DNA from: Nannocystis pusilla
GTDB taxonomy: Bacteria; Myxococcota_A; Polyangia; Nannocystales; Nannocystaceae
NCBI RefSeq assembly: GCF_026626665.1
Contig: NZ_JAPNKE010000002.1
Coordinates: 1,985,204 to 2,049,203, forward strand
Direction of reading: 5' to 3'
DNA: 64,000 nt
Shown here: in pieces, positions 1-9,144 of the stretch
How positions within the stretch are numbered: position 1 is the stretch's first letter
Layout: each line of letters starts with the position of its first letter
Program-made: the position numbers and the translations under genes
Notes under the pieces: model-generated
The model's input: only the letters and a program-made list of their open reading frames with translations
What the model was told of the DNA's origin: nothing
Database searches by the model: none

Positions 1-18
1 GCGCAGGACGGTTCGGAC

Positions 19-669
19 ATGTCCCGAAGGCTGGTGCTGGCGACCGGCAACCCGCACAAGGTGACGGAGCTGGCGGCGATGGTGCGCGCGGCCGGGCTGC
101 CGCTGACGGTCTGCTCGGCGCGCTCGCTCGGGCCGGCGCCGGAGATCCCGGAGGACCAGGGCAGCTTCGAGGCGCACGCGCGCCTCAAGGCGCTGGGGAT
201 CGCAGGCTGGCTGAAAGGCCGCGGGGAGCCGGGGACGACGCTGGTGCTGGCGGACGACTCGGGGATCTGCGTGGAAGCGCTGGACGGGGCGCCAGGGGTC
301 GATTCGGCGTACTTCGCGGGGCCGCAGGCGGACGACGCGGCCAACAACGCCCGCCTGGTGGCCGAGCTGGGCGCCCGCAAGCTCGAGGGCTCGCCGGCGC
401 ATTACCTGTGCGTGCTGGCGCTGACGCGGGTCGACGGCGGGCCGATCGCGGGCGCGGAGGCGGGAGTGCGGCTGTTCACGGGCCGCTGGGACGGGGAGGT
501 GCGGACGTCGCCGCGCGGCTCGGGCGGGTTCGGCTACGACCCGTACTTCTGGCCGACCGGCAGCGCCCGCTCGTCCGCCGAGCTGGCGCCGGCCGAGAAG
601 AACGCGCTGTCCCACCGCGGGCGGGCGACGGCGGAGCTGCTGGCGGCGCTTCCGGCGGTGCTGGGCTGA
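19..669 (+). CDS. rdgB: XTP/dITP (non-canonical purine NTP) pyrophosphatase
   Basis: This is a RdgB/HAM1 (Ham1p-like) pyrophosphatase that hydrolyses dITP, XTP and related deaminated purine NTPs to monophosphates, cleaning the nucleotide pool in the cytoplasm. The N-terminus LVLATGNPHKVTEL is the family substrate-binding signature, LADDSGICVEALDGAPGV is the central Asp-containing metal/base motif, and GGFGYDP followed by ELAPAEKNALSHRG is the C-terminal recognition motif. The length of 216 aa is slightly longer than the usual 190-200. The ATG sits inside a GGACATGTCC dyad half-site, so the start lies within the repeat family seen across the window. Two tRNA genes follow. The reading frame is intact. 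Family assignment is near certain; substrate range is inferred from the family. Confidence 0.95.
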   Translation: MSRRLVLATGNPHKVTELAAMVRAAGLPLTVCSARSLGPAPEIPEDQGSFEAHARLKALGIAGWLKGRGEPGTTLVLADDSGICVEALDGAPGVDSAYFAGPQADDAANNARLVAELGARKLEGSPAHYLCVLALTRVDGGPIAGAEAGVRLFTGRWDGEVRTSPRGSGGFGYDPYFWPTGSARSSAELAPAEKNALSHRGRATAELLAALPAVLG

Positions 670-941
670 GCGGGCGGCGAGGCCGCGAGGCGGCGGATCG
701 CGGCCGCACGGGCACGGTCGGGGGCACGAGGGCCGGCAGGCGGCGGGCCGAGGACCGAGCGGCCGGGCGAGCTGCGGAGAGGGTGCAGTGGCGCCGGCGC
801 GGCCGTGTCGGCCCGATCCTGAGCGCGAGGGCGGGGAGAGGGCGCGCAGAGGACGGCGTCCAGAAGGCCGGCGGGCGGGCGGCGAAGAGGTGTCGTGGCG
901 CTGGATCGCGGCCCAGGGGTCGTGTATGGTCCGGGGCCGCT

Positions 942-1018
942 CGGGGCGTAGCGCAGTCTGGTAGCGCGCCTGCTTTGGGTGCAGGATGCCGGAGGTTCGA
1001 ATCCTCTCGCCCCGACCA
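942..1018 (+). tRNA. tRNA-Pro (anticodon UGG)
   Basis: A full cloverleaf can be folded. The acceptor stem pairs CGGGGCG with CGCCCCG, the anticodon arm is CCTGC-TTTGGGT-GCAGG giving anticodon TGG, and the T arm contains GGTTCGAATCC. The discriminator A and an encoded CCA follow. A second tRNA lies 52 bp downstream. Confidence 0.95.
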
Positions 1019-1070
1019 ATTTCTTGTTCCACGGCCGTTCGCGGCCTGTTCCACGGCCTCCCGAGGCCCT

Positions 1071-1144
1071 GCGCCCATAGCTCAGTTGGATAGAGCATCG
1101 GCCTTCTAAGCCGAGGGTCCCAGGTTCGAATCCTGGTGGGCGCG
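1071..1144 (+). tRNA. tRNA-Arg (anticodon UCU)
   Basis: The acceptor stem pairs GCGCCCA with TGGGCGC. The anticodon arm TCGGC-CTTCTAA-GCCGA gives anticodon TCT, and the T arm contains GGTTCGAATCC. The base after the stem is G and the genome continues CCG, so the CCA end is not encoded, unlike the tRNA-Pro just upstream. It reads AGA codons, which are rare in this GC-rich genome. Confidence 0.93.
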
Positions 1145-1181
1145 CCGCGTTCGCGCCCGGTCGGGACGAGGCCCGCAGAGC

Positions 1182-1970
1182 TCAGGCGCGGGCGCAGGCG
1201 GCCCGGTAGGCGTCGGCGAAGCGACGGGCGCGCTCGGGGTCGACGGGGCCGCCGGCGCGGCCGTCGGCTCGCAGAGCGCTGCCGACGATGACGCCGTCGC
1301 ACAGCTCGGCGAGGACGGGCAGGGCGGCCTCGGTGGCGCCGCTGGCGACGTAGAGCGGGACGCCGCCGGCGGCCGCCCGTACGCTGCGCAGGTGGTCGGG
1401 ATCGACGGCCTCGCCGGTGCCGCTGCCGGTGACGAGGACGGCGTCGGCGAGGCTGCGCTGGACGAGGTCGCGGGTCTCGTCGGCGAGGTCGCGGGCGGCG
1501 AGCGGGGCGGAGTGCTTGACCGCGACGTCGGCCCAGATCTGGAGGTCGGGCCGCCCGAGCTCGCGGCGGAGACGGAGGACGTCGGCGGCCTGACCCTCGA
1601 CGACGCCCTGATCGGTGACGCGCGCGCCGGAGAGGACGTTGATCCGCACGCTCGCGGCGCCGACGACGACGGCGATGGCGACCGCGGCGAGGCCGTCGTT
1701 GCGCAGGACGTTGATGCCGAGCGCGAGGTCGGGGCAGGCGTCGCGCACCGCGAGGGCGCAGGCGGTGATGCCGGCGATGCTGACCGGAGGGACATGTCCC
1801 TTGAAGAAGGGGACGTCGCCGAAGTTCTCGACGACGGCGAGATCGAAGCCGGCCGCGGCGAGGGCCCGGGCGTCGCGGGCGACTGCGCGGGCGAGCGCGG
1901 CGACGGGCTCGCTGCTGCGCGGGCTGCCGGGGAGCGGCGGGAGGTGCAAGACGCCGACGAGGCTGCGCAT
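1182..1970 (-). CDS. BtpA/SgcQ family TIM-barrel protein
   Basis: The product is a 262-aa BtpA family protein (photosystem I biogenesis protein BtpA / SgcQ group). These are TIM barrels with no settled enzymatic role outside cyanobacteria. The start MRSLVGVLHLPPLPGSP is the family signature. It is followed by VVENFGDVPFFKG, GINVLRNDGLAAVAIA, RINVLSGARVTDQGVVEG and the phosphate-site-like VYVASG/VIVGSAL strands. A dyad-type element (GGGACATGTCCC) is read through in frame at about residues 56-60, as K-G-H-V-P, where relatives often carry K-D-R-V-P; the repeat therefore seems to have formed by substitution rather than insertion. The gene lies on the opposite strand to the tRNAs. Function is not assigned. 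Confidence 0.85.
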   Translation of the reverse strand: MRSLVGVLHLPPLPGSPRSSEPVAALARAVARDARALAAAGFDLAVVENFGDVPFFKGHVPPVSIAGITACALAVRDACPDLALGINVLRNDGLAAVAIAVVVGAASVRINVLSGARVTDQGVVEGQAADVLRLRRELGRPDLQIWADVAVKHSAPLAARDLADETRDLVQRSLADAVLVTGSGTGEAVDPDHLRSVRAAAGGVPLYVASGATEAALPVLAELCDGVIVGSALRADGRAGGPVDPERARRFADAYRAACARA

Positions 1971-2334
1971 GGCGGCGAAGGTTAGCAGCGATCGCCGCGG
2001 GCGCGCAGCCGCGAGCCCGCAGGAGCGGAACGATCTGCGACGTGCTCCGCGAGCTCACGGTCGAAGCGAGCGCGGGAGCCGGGTCGGAGGATCCGACGAG
2101 CGCCGGCGCGACATCGCGGGACGGCGACGAGCGGCGATCGTGCGCGTGCGCAGCGAGCTGCGCCGCAGTGATGGAGACAGAGGCGCCTCCACGCGAGGCC
2201 GCGGCCGAAGTGGCGGGCCTGCGAGCGGTCGAGCGCGGCGTGCTGCGCAAGCGTTCGCCGAGGGGCGCCGGTGATCGCCCGCACACGAGGCGCACACGCG
2301 GCGGCGATAGCGTCGGGCGCAGGAGGTGTTCGGC
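1971..2334. other. Gap between divergent genes, no gene seen
   Basis: This 364-bp gap separates the minus-strand BtpA gene from the plus-strand lipoprotein gene. It has no convincing coding content. The only recognised element is the ribosome-binding site AGGAGG at 2321-2326. Confidence 0.5.
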
Positions 2335-3420
2335 ATGCGGGGGACGTGGACGATCGCGGCGGCGCTGGTGCTCGGAGGTTGCGGCGACAGCGGACCGGGG
2401 GCGAGCACCGGCGGAGCGAGCGAGGGGACGACGACGGGGACGTCGACCGACGCGAGCGCGACGATGACGACGGGGCCGACGACGACGACGCCGGAGCCGA
2501 CCAGCGGGACGACGGCGACGCCGACGACGGGCGAGCCGACGACGACGTCGCCGACGACGGGCGCGCCGGCGGAGTGCCAGACGGCGGCAGACTGCCAGGC
2601 GCCGACCTGCCAGGCGCCGACCTGCGAGGCCGGGACGTGCGGGACGATGAACCTGGCCGAAGGGACACCCGTCGACGATCTGCCGGGCGACTGCCGGGCG
2701 ACGGTGTGCGACGGCGGCGGCGGGACGAAGGAGATCCCGACCGACGATCCGCCGCCGCAGGCGCCCGGGGACTGCAAGCTGGCGGGCTGTCTTCAGGGAC
2801 AGGTCGAGTACACGCCGGCCGACGACGACCTGCCGAACGACGACAACGACTGCACGATCGACACGTGCATGGCCGGCGAGCCGGTGTTCTCGGCCAAGCC
2901 GATGCACAGCCCGTGCGGACCGATGGGCGCCAGCTTCTGCCACTCCGACGCGAGCTGCCAGGCGTGCAAGGAGGTCACGGACGCGTGCGAGGACTACGGC
3001 GCGGAGCCGCACGAGACGCAGGCGACCGCCCACAGCCTGGGCGAGATCACGGACGCCGACGCCAACGGGTCGTTCGCGTGCGGGACGATCCAGGGCTCCG
3101 GCGACGTCGACTGGTTCACGTTCACGGGGGTCGACGCGTTCCTCAACATGGTCGACCCGTCGCGCACTCTGGTGGCCGAGAACGACGCCGGTCGGCTGTG
3201 TGTGTACATGCAGTGCGACAACGGCACGACGTCGGTGACGTGCGGGGCCAACGACACGCCCGACACCGCGCCGATGGGTCAGAAGGGCTGCTGCGGGCTC
3301 GGGACGGTGTCGCCGGGGCTGAACTGCACGGGCCTGGACGACTCGGCGAAGGTGTGGATCAAGGTGGACAACCCGGAGATGCTGGCCTGCGTGCCGTACC
3401 GCCTCGACTACCACTTCTAG
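2335..3420 (+). CDS. Thr-rich, Cys-rich secreted lipoprotein
   Basis: This is a predicted lipoprotein of 361 aa. The ATG at 2335 is 8 nt after a clear AGGAGG. A short signal peptide ends in the lipobox LVLGGC, and the mature protein begins C-G-D-S-G. About 60 residues of Thr/Ser/Pro linker follow, encoded by ACG-rich runs. A Cys-rich segment comes next, with repeats of the type CQAPTCQAPTCEAGTCG, and then a domain containing GDVDWFTFTGVDAF, which resembles the bacterial pre-peptidase/PPC-type beta domains. The architecture is typical of Nannocystaceae surface lipoproteins. The dyad CTGTCTTCAGGGACAGG at 2788-2804 is translated within the Cys-rich part. No catalytic motif is visible and the function is unknown. 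Confidence 0.8.
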   Translation: MRGTWTIAAALVLGGCGDSGPGASTGGASEGTTTGTSTDASATMTTGPTTTTPEPTSGTTATPTTGEPTTTSPTTGAPAECQTAADCQAPTCQAPTCEAGTCGTMNLAEGTPVDDLPGDCRATVCDGGGGTKEIPTDDPPPQAPGDCKLAGCLQGQVEYTPADDDLPNDDNDCTIDTCMAGEPVFSAKPMHSPCGPMGASFCHSDASCQACKEVTDACEDYGAEPHETQATAHSLGEITDADANGSFACGTIQGSGDVDWFTFTGVDAFLNMVDPSRTLVAENDAGRLCVYMQCDNGTTSVTCGANDTPDTAPMGQKGCCGLGTVSPGLNCTGLDDSAKVWIKVDNPEMLACVPYRLDYHF

Positions 3421-3956
3421 GCGATACGGTCGGGACGCGGCGGCAGGTCGCGTGTCGCTGCTCGACGCGCGCGAGCTGTCTCGAAGGACATGCTCGCGTC
3501 AGGCGCGGCCTTCGTCCCCGGCGGCAGGGCCGCGAGTCATCGCGCGCCACGCCCGCCGACGGCGCCCGAGGCTGCGATCTCGCCGCAGACGGGCCTCGTC
3601 GACTCGCCTGCACCTGCGGTCATGGCGGGCTCTCGCGGGGCCCGTCTGTGCTCCAGGATCGTCGCGGGGCTCGCCTGCGCGAGCGGTGGCTGTCGAAGGT
3701 TTGTCGCATCAGCAAGATTTTCCGGTCGACGCGCCATGGCCCGCCGAGGTGCGCCTGCGAGGCCGTTTACCTCCGGTCACCTGTACGCATCGGCGTGTGA
3801 GCGCGGGTCTCGATCGCGGGGCATGTCCACGCGTGCGTCGGCGGCTCCGACGCGCCGCGAGGGACGACGCGGAGCTCTGGCGCGCGCGCCTGCAAGGGCC
3901 TCGTAACGCAGTTGTAACCGCGTTCCGCAGTATCGTGCCGCGAAGGCTGACGAGCG
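3421..3956. other. Non-coding gap, 536 bp
   Basis: No open frame here resembles a known protein. The stretch holds scattered dyad half-sites (GGACATG near 3486, GCATGTCC near 3822). A promoter for the downstream PAS-STAS gene probably lies at the 3' end but could not be defined. Confidence 0.5.
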
Positions 3957-5087
3957 ATGGCGATGCTGGAGCGACTCGATGCGGTGCGTGCGATCTTCAA
4001 CAACCTGGACGTCATCGTCTGGGCCGTCGACAGCGGCGGCACGATCGTCGTCTCCGAGGGAGGTGGGCTCAAGCCCCTGGGTCTGCCGCCCGGCACCATC
4101 GTTGGACAGAACTTCTACACGCTGTACGGAGAGAGCAGCGACGGGGTGAACAACATGCAGCGGGCGCTCGCGGGCGAGACGCTGGTGGTCCAACACTCCG
4201 ATCACGGCCACGACCTCGAGTCGCGGTTCGTCCCGGTCCGCGACGCCGACGAAGGCGTGGTCGGCGTCATCGGCGTGACCCACGACATCACCGAGCGCCT
4301 GCGCGGCCAGGCCGAGCTGCGCGAGCAGGCCGAGCTGCTGGACCTGGTCCACGACGCGATCATCGTCCGGCGGCTCGACGGCGCGATCACCTACTGGAAC
4401 CGCGGCGCCGAACGGACCTACGGCTACTCCCGCGAGGAGGCGCTCGGTCGCGACTTGCACGCGCTCCTGCACACCGCCGGCGAGGTGGAGGAGGGCCGGC
4501 GCCGGCTGCTGGCCGACGGCTTCTGGGACGGCGAGCTGACGCACACCTGCCGCGACGGTCGGCAGGTGATCGTGGCGACGCGCTGGGTGCTCAAGCGCGA
4601 CCCCGCCGGCGGAGCCCTGGCGGTGCTGAAGATCGACACCGACATCACCGCGCGCAAGCAGGCCGAGGAGGCCGAGGCGCGCCGGCAAGACGAGATCATC
4701 CGCGCCCAGGCGGTCGCCATCGCGGAGCTGTCGACGCCGCTGATCCCGATCACCGACGAGATCCTCGTCATGCCGCTGATCGGGATGCTGGACTCGATGC
4801 GCGCGCAGCAGGTCATGCAGAGCATGCTCGCGGGGCTGGCGAACGGGCGCGGCAAGTTCGTGATCCTCGACATCACCGGCGTCCCGGTGGTCGACACCGC
4901 GGTCGCCAACGCGCTGCTGCGGGCGGCCCAGGCGGCCCGCTTGCTCGGCGCGGAGGTCATCCTCACCGGCATCCGCCCCGAGGTCGCGCAGACCCTGGTG
5001 AACCTCCAGGCCGACTTCACCAACCTGATCACCCGCGGGACCCTGCAGAGCGGCATCGCCCACGCCCTCGGCCGGAAGGGGCTGTGA
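3957..5087 (+). CDS. PAS-PAS-STAS protein, RsbR-like stressosome component
   Basis: This 376-aa protein has two PAS sensor domains (about residues 1-115 and 120-240) and a C-terminal STAS domain (about 255-370). PAS evidence includes GVIGVTHDITERL and AVLKIDTDITARKQAEEAEA, the classic PAS/PAC ends followed by a coiled connector. The STAS part carries PLIPITDEILVMPLIGMLDS and the signature VILDITGVPVVDTAVANAL, where the Thr/Ser phospho-site region of RsbR/RsbS paralogues sits. Proteins of this design form stressosomes or act as anti-anti-sigma scaffolds that release RsbT-like kinases. No kinase partner lies next to it, so this is an orphan input protein. It converges on the phosphatase gene at 5139-5762 across a dyad cluster. 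Confidence 0.88.
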   Translation: MAMLERLDAVRAIFNNLDVIVWAVDSGGTIVVSEGGGLKPLGLPPGTIVGQNFYTLYGESSDGVNNMQRALAGETLVVQHSDHGHDLESRFVPVRDADEGVVGVIGVTHDITERLRGQAELREQAELLDLVHDAIIVRRLDGAITYWNRGAERTYGYSREEALGRDLHALLHTAGEVEEGRRRLLADGFWDGELTHTCRDGRQVIVATRWVLKRDPAGGALAVLKIDTDITARKQAEEAEARRQDEIIRAQAVAIAELSTPLIPITDEILVMPLIGMLDSMRAQQVMQSMLAGLANGRGKFVILDITGVPVVDTAVANALLRAAQAARLLGAEVILTGIRPEVAQTLVNLQADFTNLITRGTLQSGIAHALGRKGL

Positions 5088-5138
5088 CATGGCCTCCGGG
5101 ACATGCTCGATCGGGCATGTCCCAGCGGACAGGCGCGC
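5088..5138. repeat. Dyad cluster between convergent genes
   Basis: Four half-sites of the 7-4-7 dyad family fill this gap. CATGCTC-GATC-GGGCATG forms one complete covarying hairpin and is flanked by GACATGG and GGACAGG. Its place between two convergent stops fits a bidirectional terminator role, which is inference. Confidence 0.7.
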
Positions 5139-5762
5139 TCAGGCGGTGGTGATCAGCGACGGCGGCAGGTGGCCGGTGTCGTTGTAGTTGATCAGCGCCT
5201 CGAAGTCTTCCTGGTAGATCCGGAGCTCCGTGATCCCGCAGTGCGAGCAGTCGAAGCGGCTCCAGGCCTCGTAGGGGAGGCGCAGGGTGTGGGCGACGAG
5301 GTAGCGGATCAAATTGCCGTGGGTGAAGATGACCGCGAAGTTCGTCTGCTTCGGGGTGCGGAAGAAGCGGTCGCGGACCTTCTCGACCTGCTTGACGGTG
5401 ATCGCCCGGTCCTCGGCGCTGGTGAACGGCAGGCCGGGGTGGACGCCGAACTCGGCGATCCGGTTGGCGTCGACGATCGGCAGGACCTCGTGCAGGTACG
5501 GCTTGACCTTGATCCGGTCGATGTGGAGCTCGTGCGCGGCGATCTCGGCGGTCTGCAGGGCGCGCGGCCAGGGGCTCGAGAACAGGCCCTCGAACCGGCC
5601 CTGGGCGGCGTCGAGGATCTGCGCGAGGCGCCGACCGGTGCGCACGGCCTGGCGCCGGCCCAGCGGCGTGAGGCCCCAGACGGTGTCGCCCTCGTCGCCG
5701 ATCCGCTCGTAGTGGCCGTGCCGGACGAGGATGACCCGGCTGTGGACGACTTCGAGGCTCAT
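5139..5762 (-). CDS. Histidine phosphatase superfamily (phosphoglycerate mutase-like) protein
   Basis: This 207-aa protein belongs to the histidine phosphatase superfamily. VILVRHGHYERIGDEGD supplies the RHG catalytic motif with the phospho-accepting His. LTPLGRRQAVRTGRRL, FSSPWPRALQTAEIAA with the second Arg, and FTHGNLIRYLV with the second catalytic His complete the core. The size fits single-domain phosphatases of the SixA/PGAM-phosphatase type more than true glycolytic dPGM. The start ATG at 5762 leads directly into the first strand. The C-terminal CSHCGITELRIY resembles phosphatases with broad substrates. The reaction is certain at superfamily level; the substrate is unknown. Confidence 0.88.
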   Translation of the reverse strand: MSLEVVHSRVILVRHGHYERIGDEGDTVWGLTPLGRRQAVRTGRRLAQILDAAQGRFEGLFSSPWPRALQTAEIAAHELHIDRIKVKPYLHEVLPIVDANRIAEFGVHPGLPFTSAEDRAITVKQVEKVRDRFFRTPKQTNFAVIFTHGNLIRYLVAHTLRLPYEAWSRFDCSHCGITELRIYQEDFEALINYNDTGHLPPSLITTA

Positions 5763-5800
5763 AGGGCGCGGCGGCGCTTTGTAGCACGGGGCCGGCAGGG

Positions 5801-6096
5801 TCACAAAGGAGTCACGGCGAGCCGCCGCAGCCGCCGCCACAGGGCGAGGTCCCCGGCCACTAGCCGCTCCTTGTCGGCCCGCCGGAGGGCCTTGAGGGCG
5901 TACTCCAGCGCCGGGCGTGCCGCGGCAGCTGCCCGCGCTTCCAGGCGATCTCGACCGGCAGCCGCGCCCGCGTGTACTTGGCGCCCTTGCCGGCGTTGTG
6001 GGTCGCCAGGCGCCGGGCGAGGTCGTCGGTGATGCCGGCGTAGAGCGAGCCGTCGGCGCAGCGGAGGAGGTAGACGGTGTAGCGCCGCTCGGGCAC
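5801..6096 (-). CDS. GIY-YIG domain protein (YhbQ-like), one apparent frameshift
   Basis: The N-terminal half, beginning [17 protein letters not shown], shows the GIY-YIG core with [20 protein letters not shown] and [10 protein letters not shown], as in YhbQ/UPF0213 proteins. At the CCC run 5932-5934 the frame shifts by one base. The other frame then continues in family style with [21 protein letters not shown] and stops at 5801. Adding one G/C restores a single protein of about 98 aa, the normal family size. The break is probably a sequencing or assembly error. The family are small predicted nucleases of uncertain physiological role. Confidence 0.8.
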
Positions 6097-6457
6097 GGGC
6101 GCCGACGATACTCGCGAATCGCCCGGCGCGCGGAGCGAGGCCGCGAGCGGGCGTGGGCGCCGCGCGGGCGAGCGGGCGCTCGCGAGGCCGGGCGGGCCGG
6201 CGCGCCGGTTCGCTCACCGGGGCGTGACGGAGGCTGCTCGCAGAGGAGAGTGGAGGGTCGAGACCGGCCTCGTGGCGAGAGCAGGGGCTGCCGCGGCTCG
6301 CAGCGGCGGGGCGCGGCGGACGAGCGCGACCCCGTGGTGAGCAGGGACTGTCGCCGCACACCGCGGACGGACGAGCGCGGCCTGCGGTGAGCACGGCGGG
6401 AGGTCGGGTTGCTGCCACGGGCGCGCGGCGACGACCGCCGACCTCGGCGTTCGCGGC
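6097..6457. other. Gap of 361 bp downstream of recQ, degenerate repeats
   Basis: No gene is supported here. Two imperfect copies of a segment containing GGACGAGCGCG followed by GGTGAGCA occur near 6317-6345 and 6369-6395. Together with the other downstream arrays in the window, this suggests degenerate tandem duplication after the recQ stop codon. Confidence 0.4.
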
Positions 6458-8518
6458 TCAGCCGGCGGCGGCGATCACCTCGAGCAGGCCGGCGCCGTAC
6501 TTGTCGGCCTTGGCCGGGCCGATCCCGTGGGCGAGGAGCAGCTGGTCGCGGTTCCGCGGGCGCAGCAGCGCGAGGTCGCGCAGGCTGCGGTCGCTGGCGA
6601 CGACGTACGGCGGCACCCCCTCGCGGCTGGCGACCTGCATGCGGTGGGCGCGGAGCCGCTCGAACAGCGCCAGGGCGGCGGCGTCGAGCACGGCCTCGGG
6701 CGCGCTCGCGCGCGAGCTGGCTTTGGGGGCATGTCCTGAAGAGCCTGTCCCAGAGAGCATGTCCTTGGAGGCAGGGCGGACGCGGCGGCAGCAGCAGCCG
6801 CGCCGGCAGCTCGCCGCGCATCACCCGGCGGCCGATGTCGGTGAGGACCACGACGGGGCGGTCGTCGCCGGTGAAGTCGACCCAGCCGGCGACGACGCAG
6901 CGGCGCAGCAGGCGGAGCAGCCAGGTGCCGTCGTGCTCGCGCAGGGCGCCGAAGGTGGGCGTGTTGACGAGGCCGGTGCGCTCGAGCCGCTCGTCGGCGG
7001 CCCCGCGCAGCAGGCTGACCGCCGCTTGCAGGCCGAAGCGGCGGTGGATCCGGGCGACCGCGCTGAGCGCCTTGCGGACGATCAGGGTGGTGGCCTCGGG
7101 GTCGTCGTCGGCGTCGGCCGAGAGCTGGCGGCACACGTCGCAGCGGCCGCAGCCGCCCAGCGCCTCGCCCTCGTCGCCGAAGTAGCGGAGGATCGCGTCG
7201 TGGCGGCACGAGCCCCCTCGGCCCAGCGCATCAGCTCGAGGAAGGTGTTCCACTTGTGCTCGACGACCGCCGGGTCGGGCGGGCTGTCGTCGCCGCCGCC
7301 GCGCTCGATCAAGCGGCGGCGCAGCGGCAGGTCGCCGGGGGCGATGAGGAGCAGGCCCATGGCGTCCTGGCCGTCGCGACCGGCGCGGCCGACCTCCTGG
7401 TAGTAGGCCTCGATCGAGCCCGGCGGGGCCAGGTGGATCACCGCGCGCACGTCGCCGCGGTCGATGCCCATGCCGAAGGCGTTGGTGGCGACGACGACGT
7501 CGAGCTCGCCGCGCGAGAAGCGGGCCTGGACCTTCTCGCGCTGCGGGCCCTCCAGGCCGGCGTGGTAGGCCTCGGCCCGCCAGCCGCGGGCGACCAGGCG
7601 GACCGACTCCTGCTCGGTGACCTTGCGCGTCGGCGCGTAGACGATGGCTGTCCCCGCGGGCATGTCCTGAGAGGCATGTGCCGGCGGGCGGCTGCCGGGG
7701 CCGCGGCCGAGCGCGACCTCGAGGGTGCGATCGACGAGCTTCTCGCGCGACCGGCGGTCCTCCTCCTCGGCGACGTGGAGGGCCAGGTTGGGGCGGGCGA
7801 AGCCGCGGACGATCTGCGGGGTGTCGGCGGGCAGGCCGAGCCGCGACAGGATCTCGTCGCGCACCACCGGGGTGGCGGTGGCGGTGCAGGCGAGCACGCG
7901 GGCGCGCGGGAGGTCGGCCAGGAGCTCGCCGATCTGCAGGTACTCCGGGCGGAAGTCGTGGCCCCACTCGCTGATGCAGTGGGCCTCGTCGACGGCGATC
8001 AGGGGGACGGCGATCCGGCGGCAGATGTCGCGGAAGGCGGGCGCGCCGAGCCGCTCGGGGGCGACGTAGACGAGCTTGTAGTGGCCGCGCGCCATGGCGC
8101 CGAGGCGGGCGCTGATCTCGGGCCCGGGCAGGGTGCTGGCGAGGAAGGTGGCCGTGACGCCGCGCGCCTCGAGGGCCCGCACCTGGTCGGCCATGAGGGC
8201 GATCAGCGGCGAGAGGACGATGGTGGTGCCCGGCAAGGCGCTGGCCGGGAGCTGAAAGGTGAGGCTCTTGCCGCCGCCGGTGGGCGCGACGAGCAGCAGC
8301 CGCCGCCGCTGCATGAGGACCTCGATGGCCTCGGCCTGACCGGGGCGAAAGGCGTGGTAGCCGAGCCGCTGCAGGGCGCCGAGGAAGTCGGGAGCGTCGG
8401 CGGGCGCGAGCTCGGACGCGCCCCGCCGGAGCCGGCAGGCCGAACCGTCGCGTCGTGCTCGTGGGCGCCAGGAGAGGTCACGGGCCGACAGGGTGGGCGT
8501 TCGCGCGCGCACGCGCAA
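6458..8518 (-). CDS. recQ: ATP-dependent DNA helicase RecQ, two apparent frameshifts
   Basis: This is a RecQ-family 3'-5' DNA helicase for recombination repair and fork restart. Visible motifs are FRPGQAEAI (motif 0), APTGGGKSLTFQLPA (Walker A), VDEAHCISEWGHDFRPEY (DEAH and aromatic-rich loop), CTATATP and YYQEVGRAGRDG (motif VI). RecQ-C Zn-binding cysteines follow (GGCGRCDVCRQ), then a winged helix and an HRDC domain (ALFERLRAHRMQVA to RDQLLLAHGIG). The frame breaks at the C5 run at 7213-7217, where one more base rejoins the frames, and again near 6755-6775, exactly where three dyads lie between the winged helix and HRDC. A further dyad is translated at about 7650-7680 as ASQDMPAGTA. The start is uncertain; TTG at 8518 is the farthest candidate. 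The first break looks like a sequencing error, while the second may reflect repeat insertion. Confidence 0.85.
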
Positions 8519-8603
8519 GCATCATCGCGCAGGGGCCGGCGCGGCGGGCGTGCGGGCTCGTGCGCGCGAGCGCGGGCGAAGAGCTTGGCCGCGGCACGGG
8601 GGC

Positions 8604-9144
8604 AGAGGTGAGCGGTGGAACGAGGCGGAGCGGAGGACGCTCGCGCGGCTCCGGGCGCCGGTTCGGCGGAGGCCGGGCAGCAGAGGTTCGGCGACGGGAC
8701 GAGGCGGAGCGGAGGACGCTCGCGCGGCTCCGGGCGCCGGTTCGGCGGAGTCCGGGCAGCAGAGGTTCGGCGACGGGACGAGGCGGAGCGGAGGACGCTC
8801 GCGCGGCTCAGGGCGCCGGTTCGGCGGAGTCCGGGCCGCAGAGGTTCGGCGACGGGACGAGGCGGGGCGGAGGACGCTCGCGCGGCTCAGGGCGCCGGTT
8901 CGGCGGAGTCCGGGCCGCAGAGGTTCGGCGACGGGACGAGGCGGGGCGGAGGACGCTCGCGCGGCTCAGGGCGCCGGTTCGGCGGAGTCCGGGCCGCAGA
9001 GGTTCGGCGACGGAACGAGGCGGAGCGGAGGACGCTCGCGCGGCTCCGGGCGCCGATTCGGCGGAGGCCGGGCAGCAGAGGTTCGGCGACGGGACGAGGC
9101 GGAGCGGAGGACGCTCGCGCGGCTCAGGGCGCCGGTTCGGCGGA
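8604..9144. repeat. 79-bp tandem repeat, about 7 copies
   Basis: The landmark AGAGGTTCGGCGAC recurs at 8682, 8761, 8840, 8919, 8998 and 9077, an exact 79-bp period, with a 78-bp first unit starting at 8604. Copies differ by only a few substitutions. The last copy overlaps the 3' end of the minus-strand lipoprotein gene: its final residues S-A-E-P-A-P and stop are encoded within the unit, so each unit is a duplicate of that gene's tail plus downstream DNA. All six frames are open, which creates long spurious ORFs. Confidence 0.92.

Noticed and set aside
5139..7967. Long minus-strand frame joining recQ to the phosphatase gene
   Set aside because: It combines part of recQ after a frameshift with unrelated downstream sequence. 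The separate genes have their own starts and family sizes.
8604..9144. CRISPR-like array
   Set aside because: The whole 79-bp unit repeats without unique spacers, and no cas genes are present. It is a plain tandem repeat.
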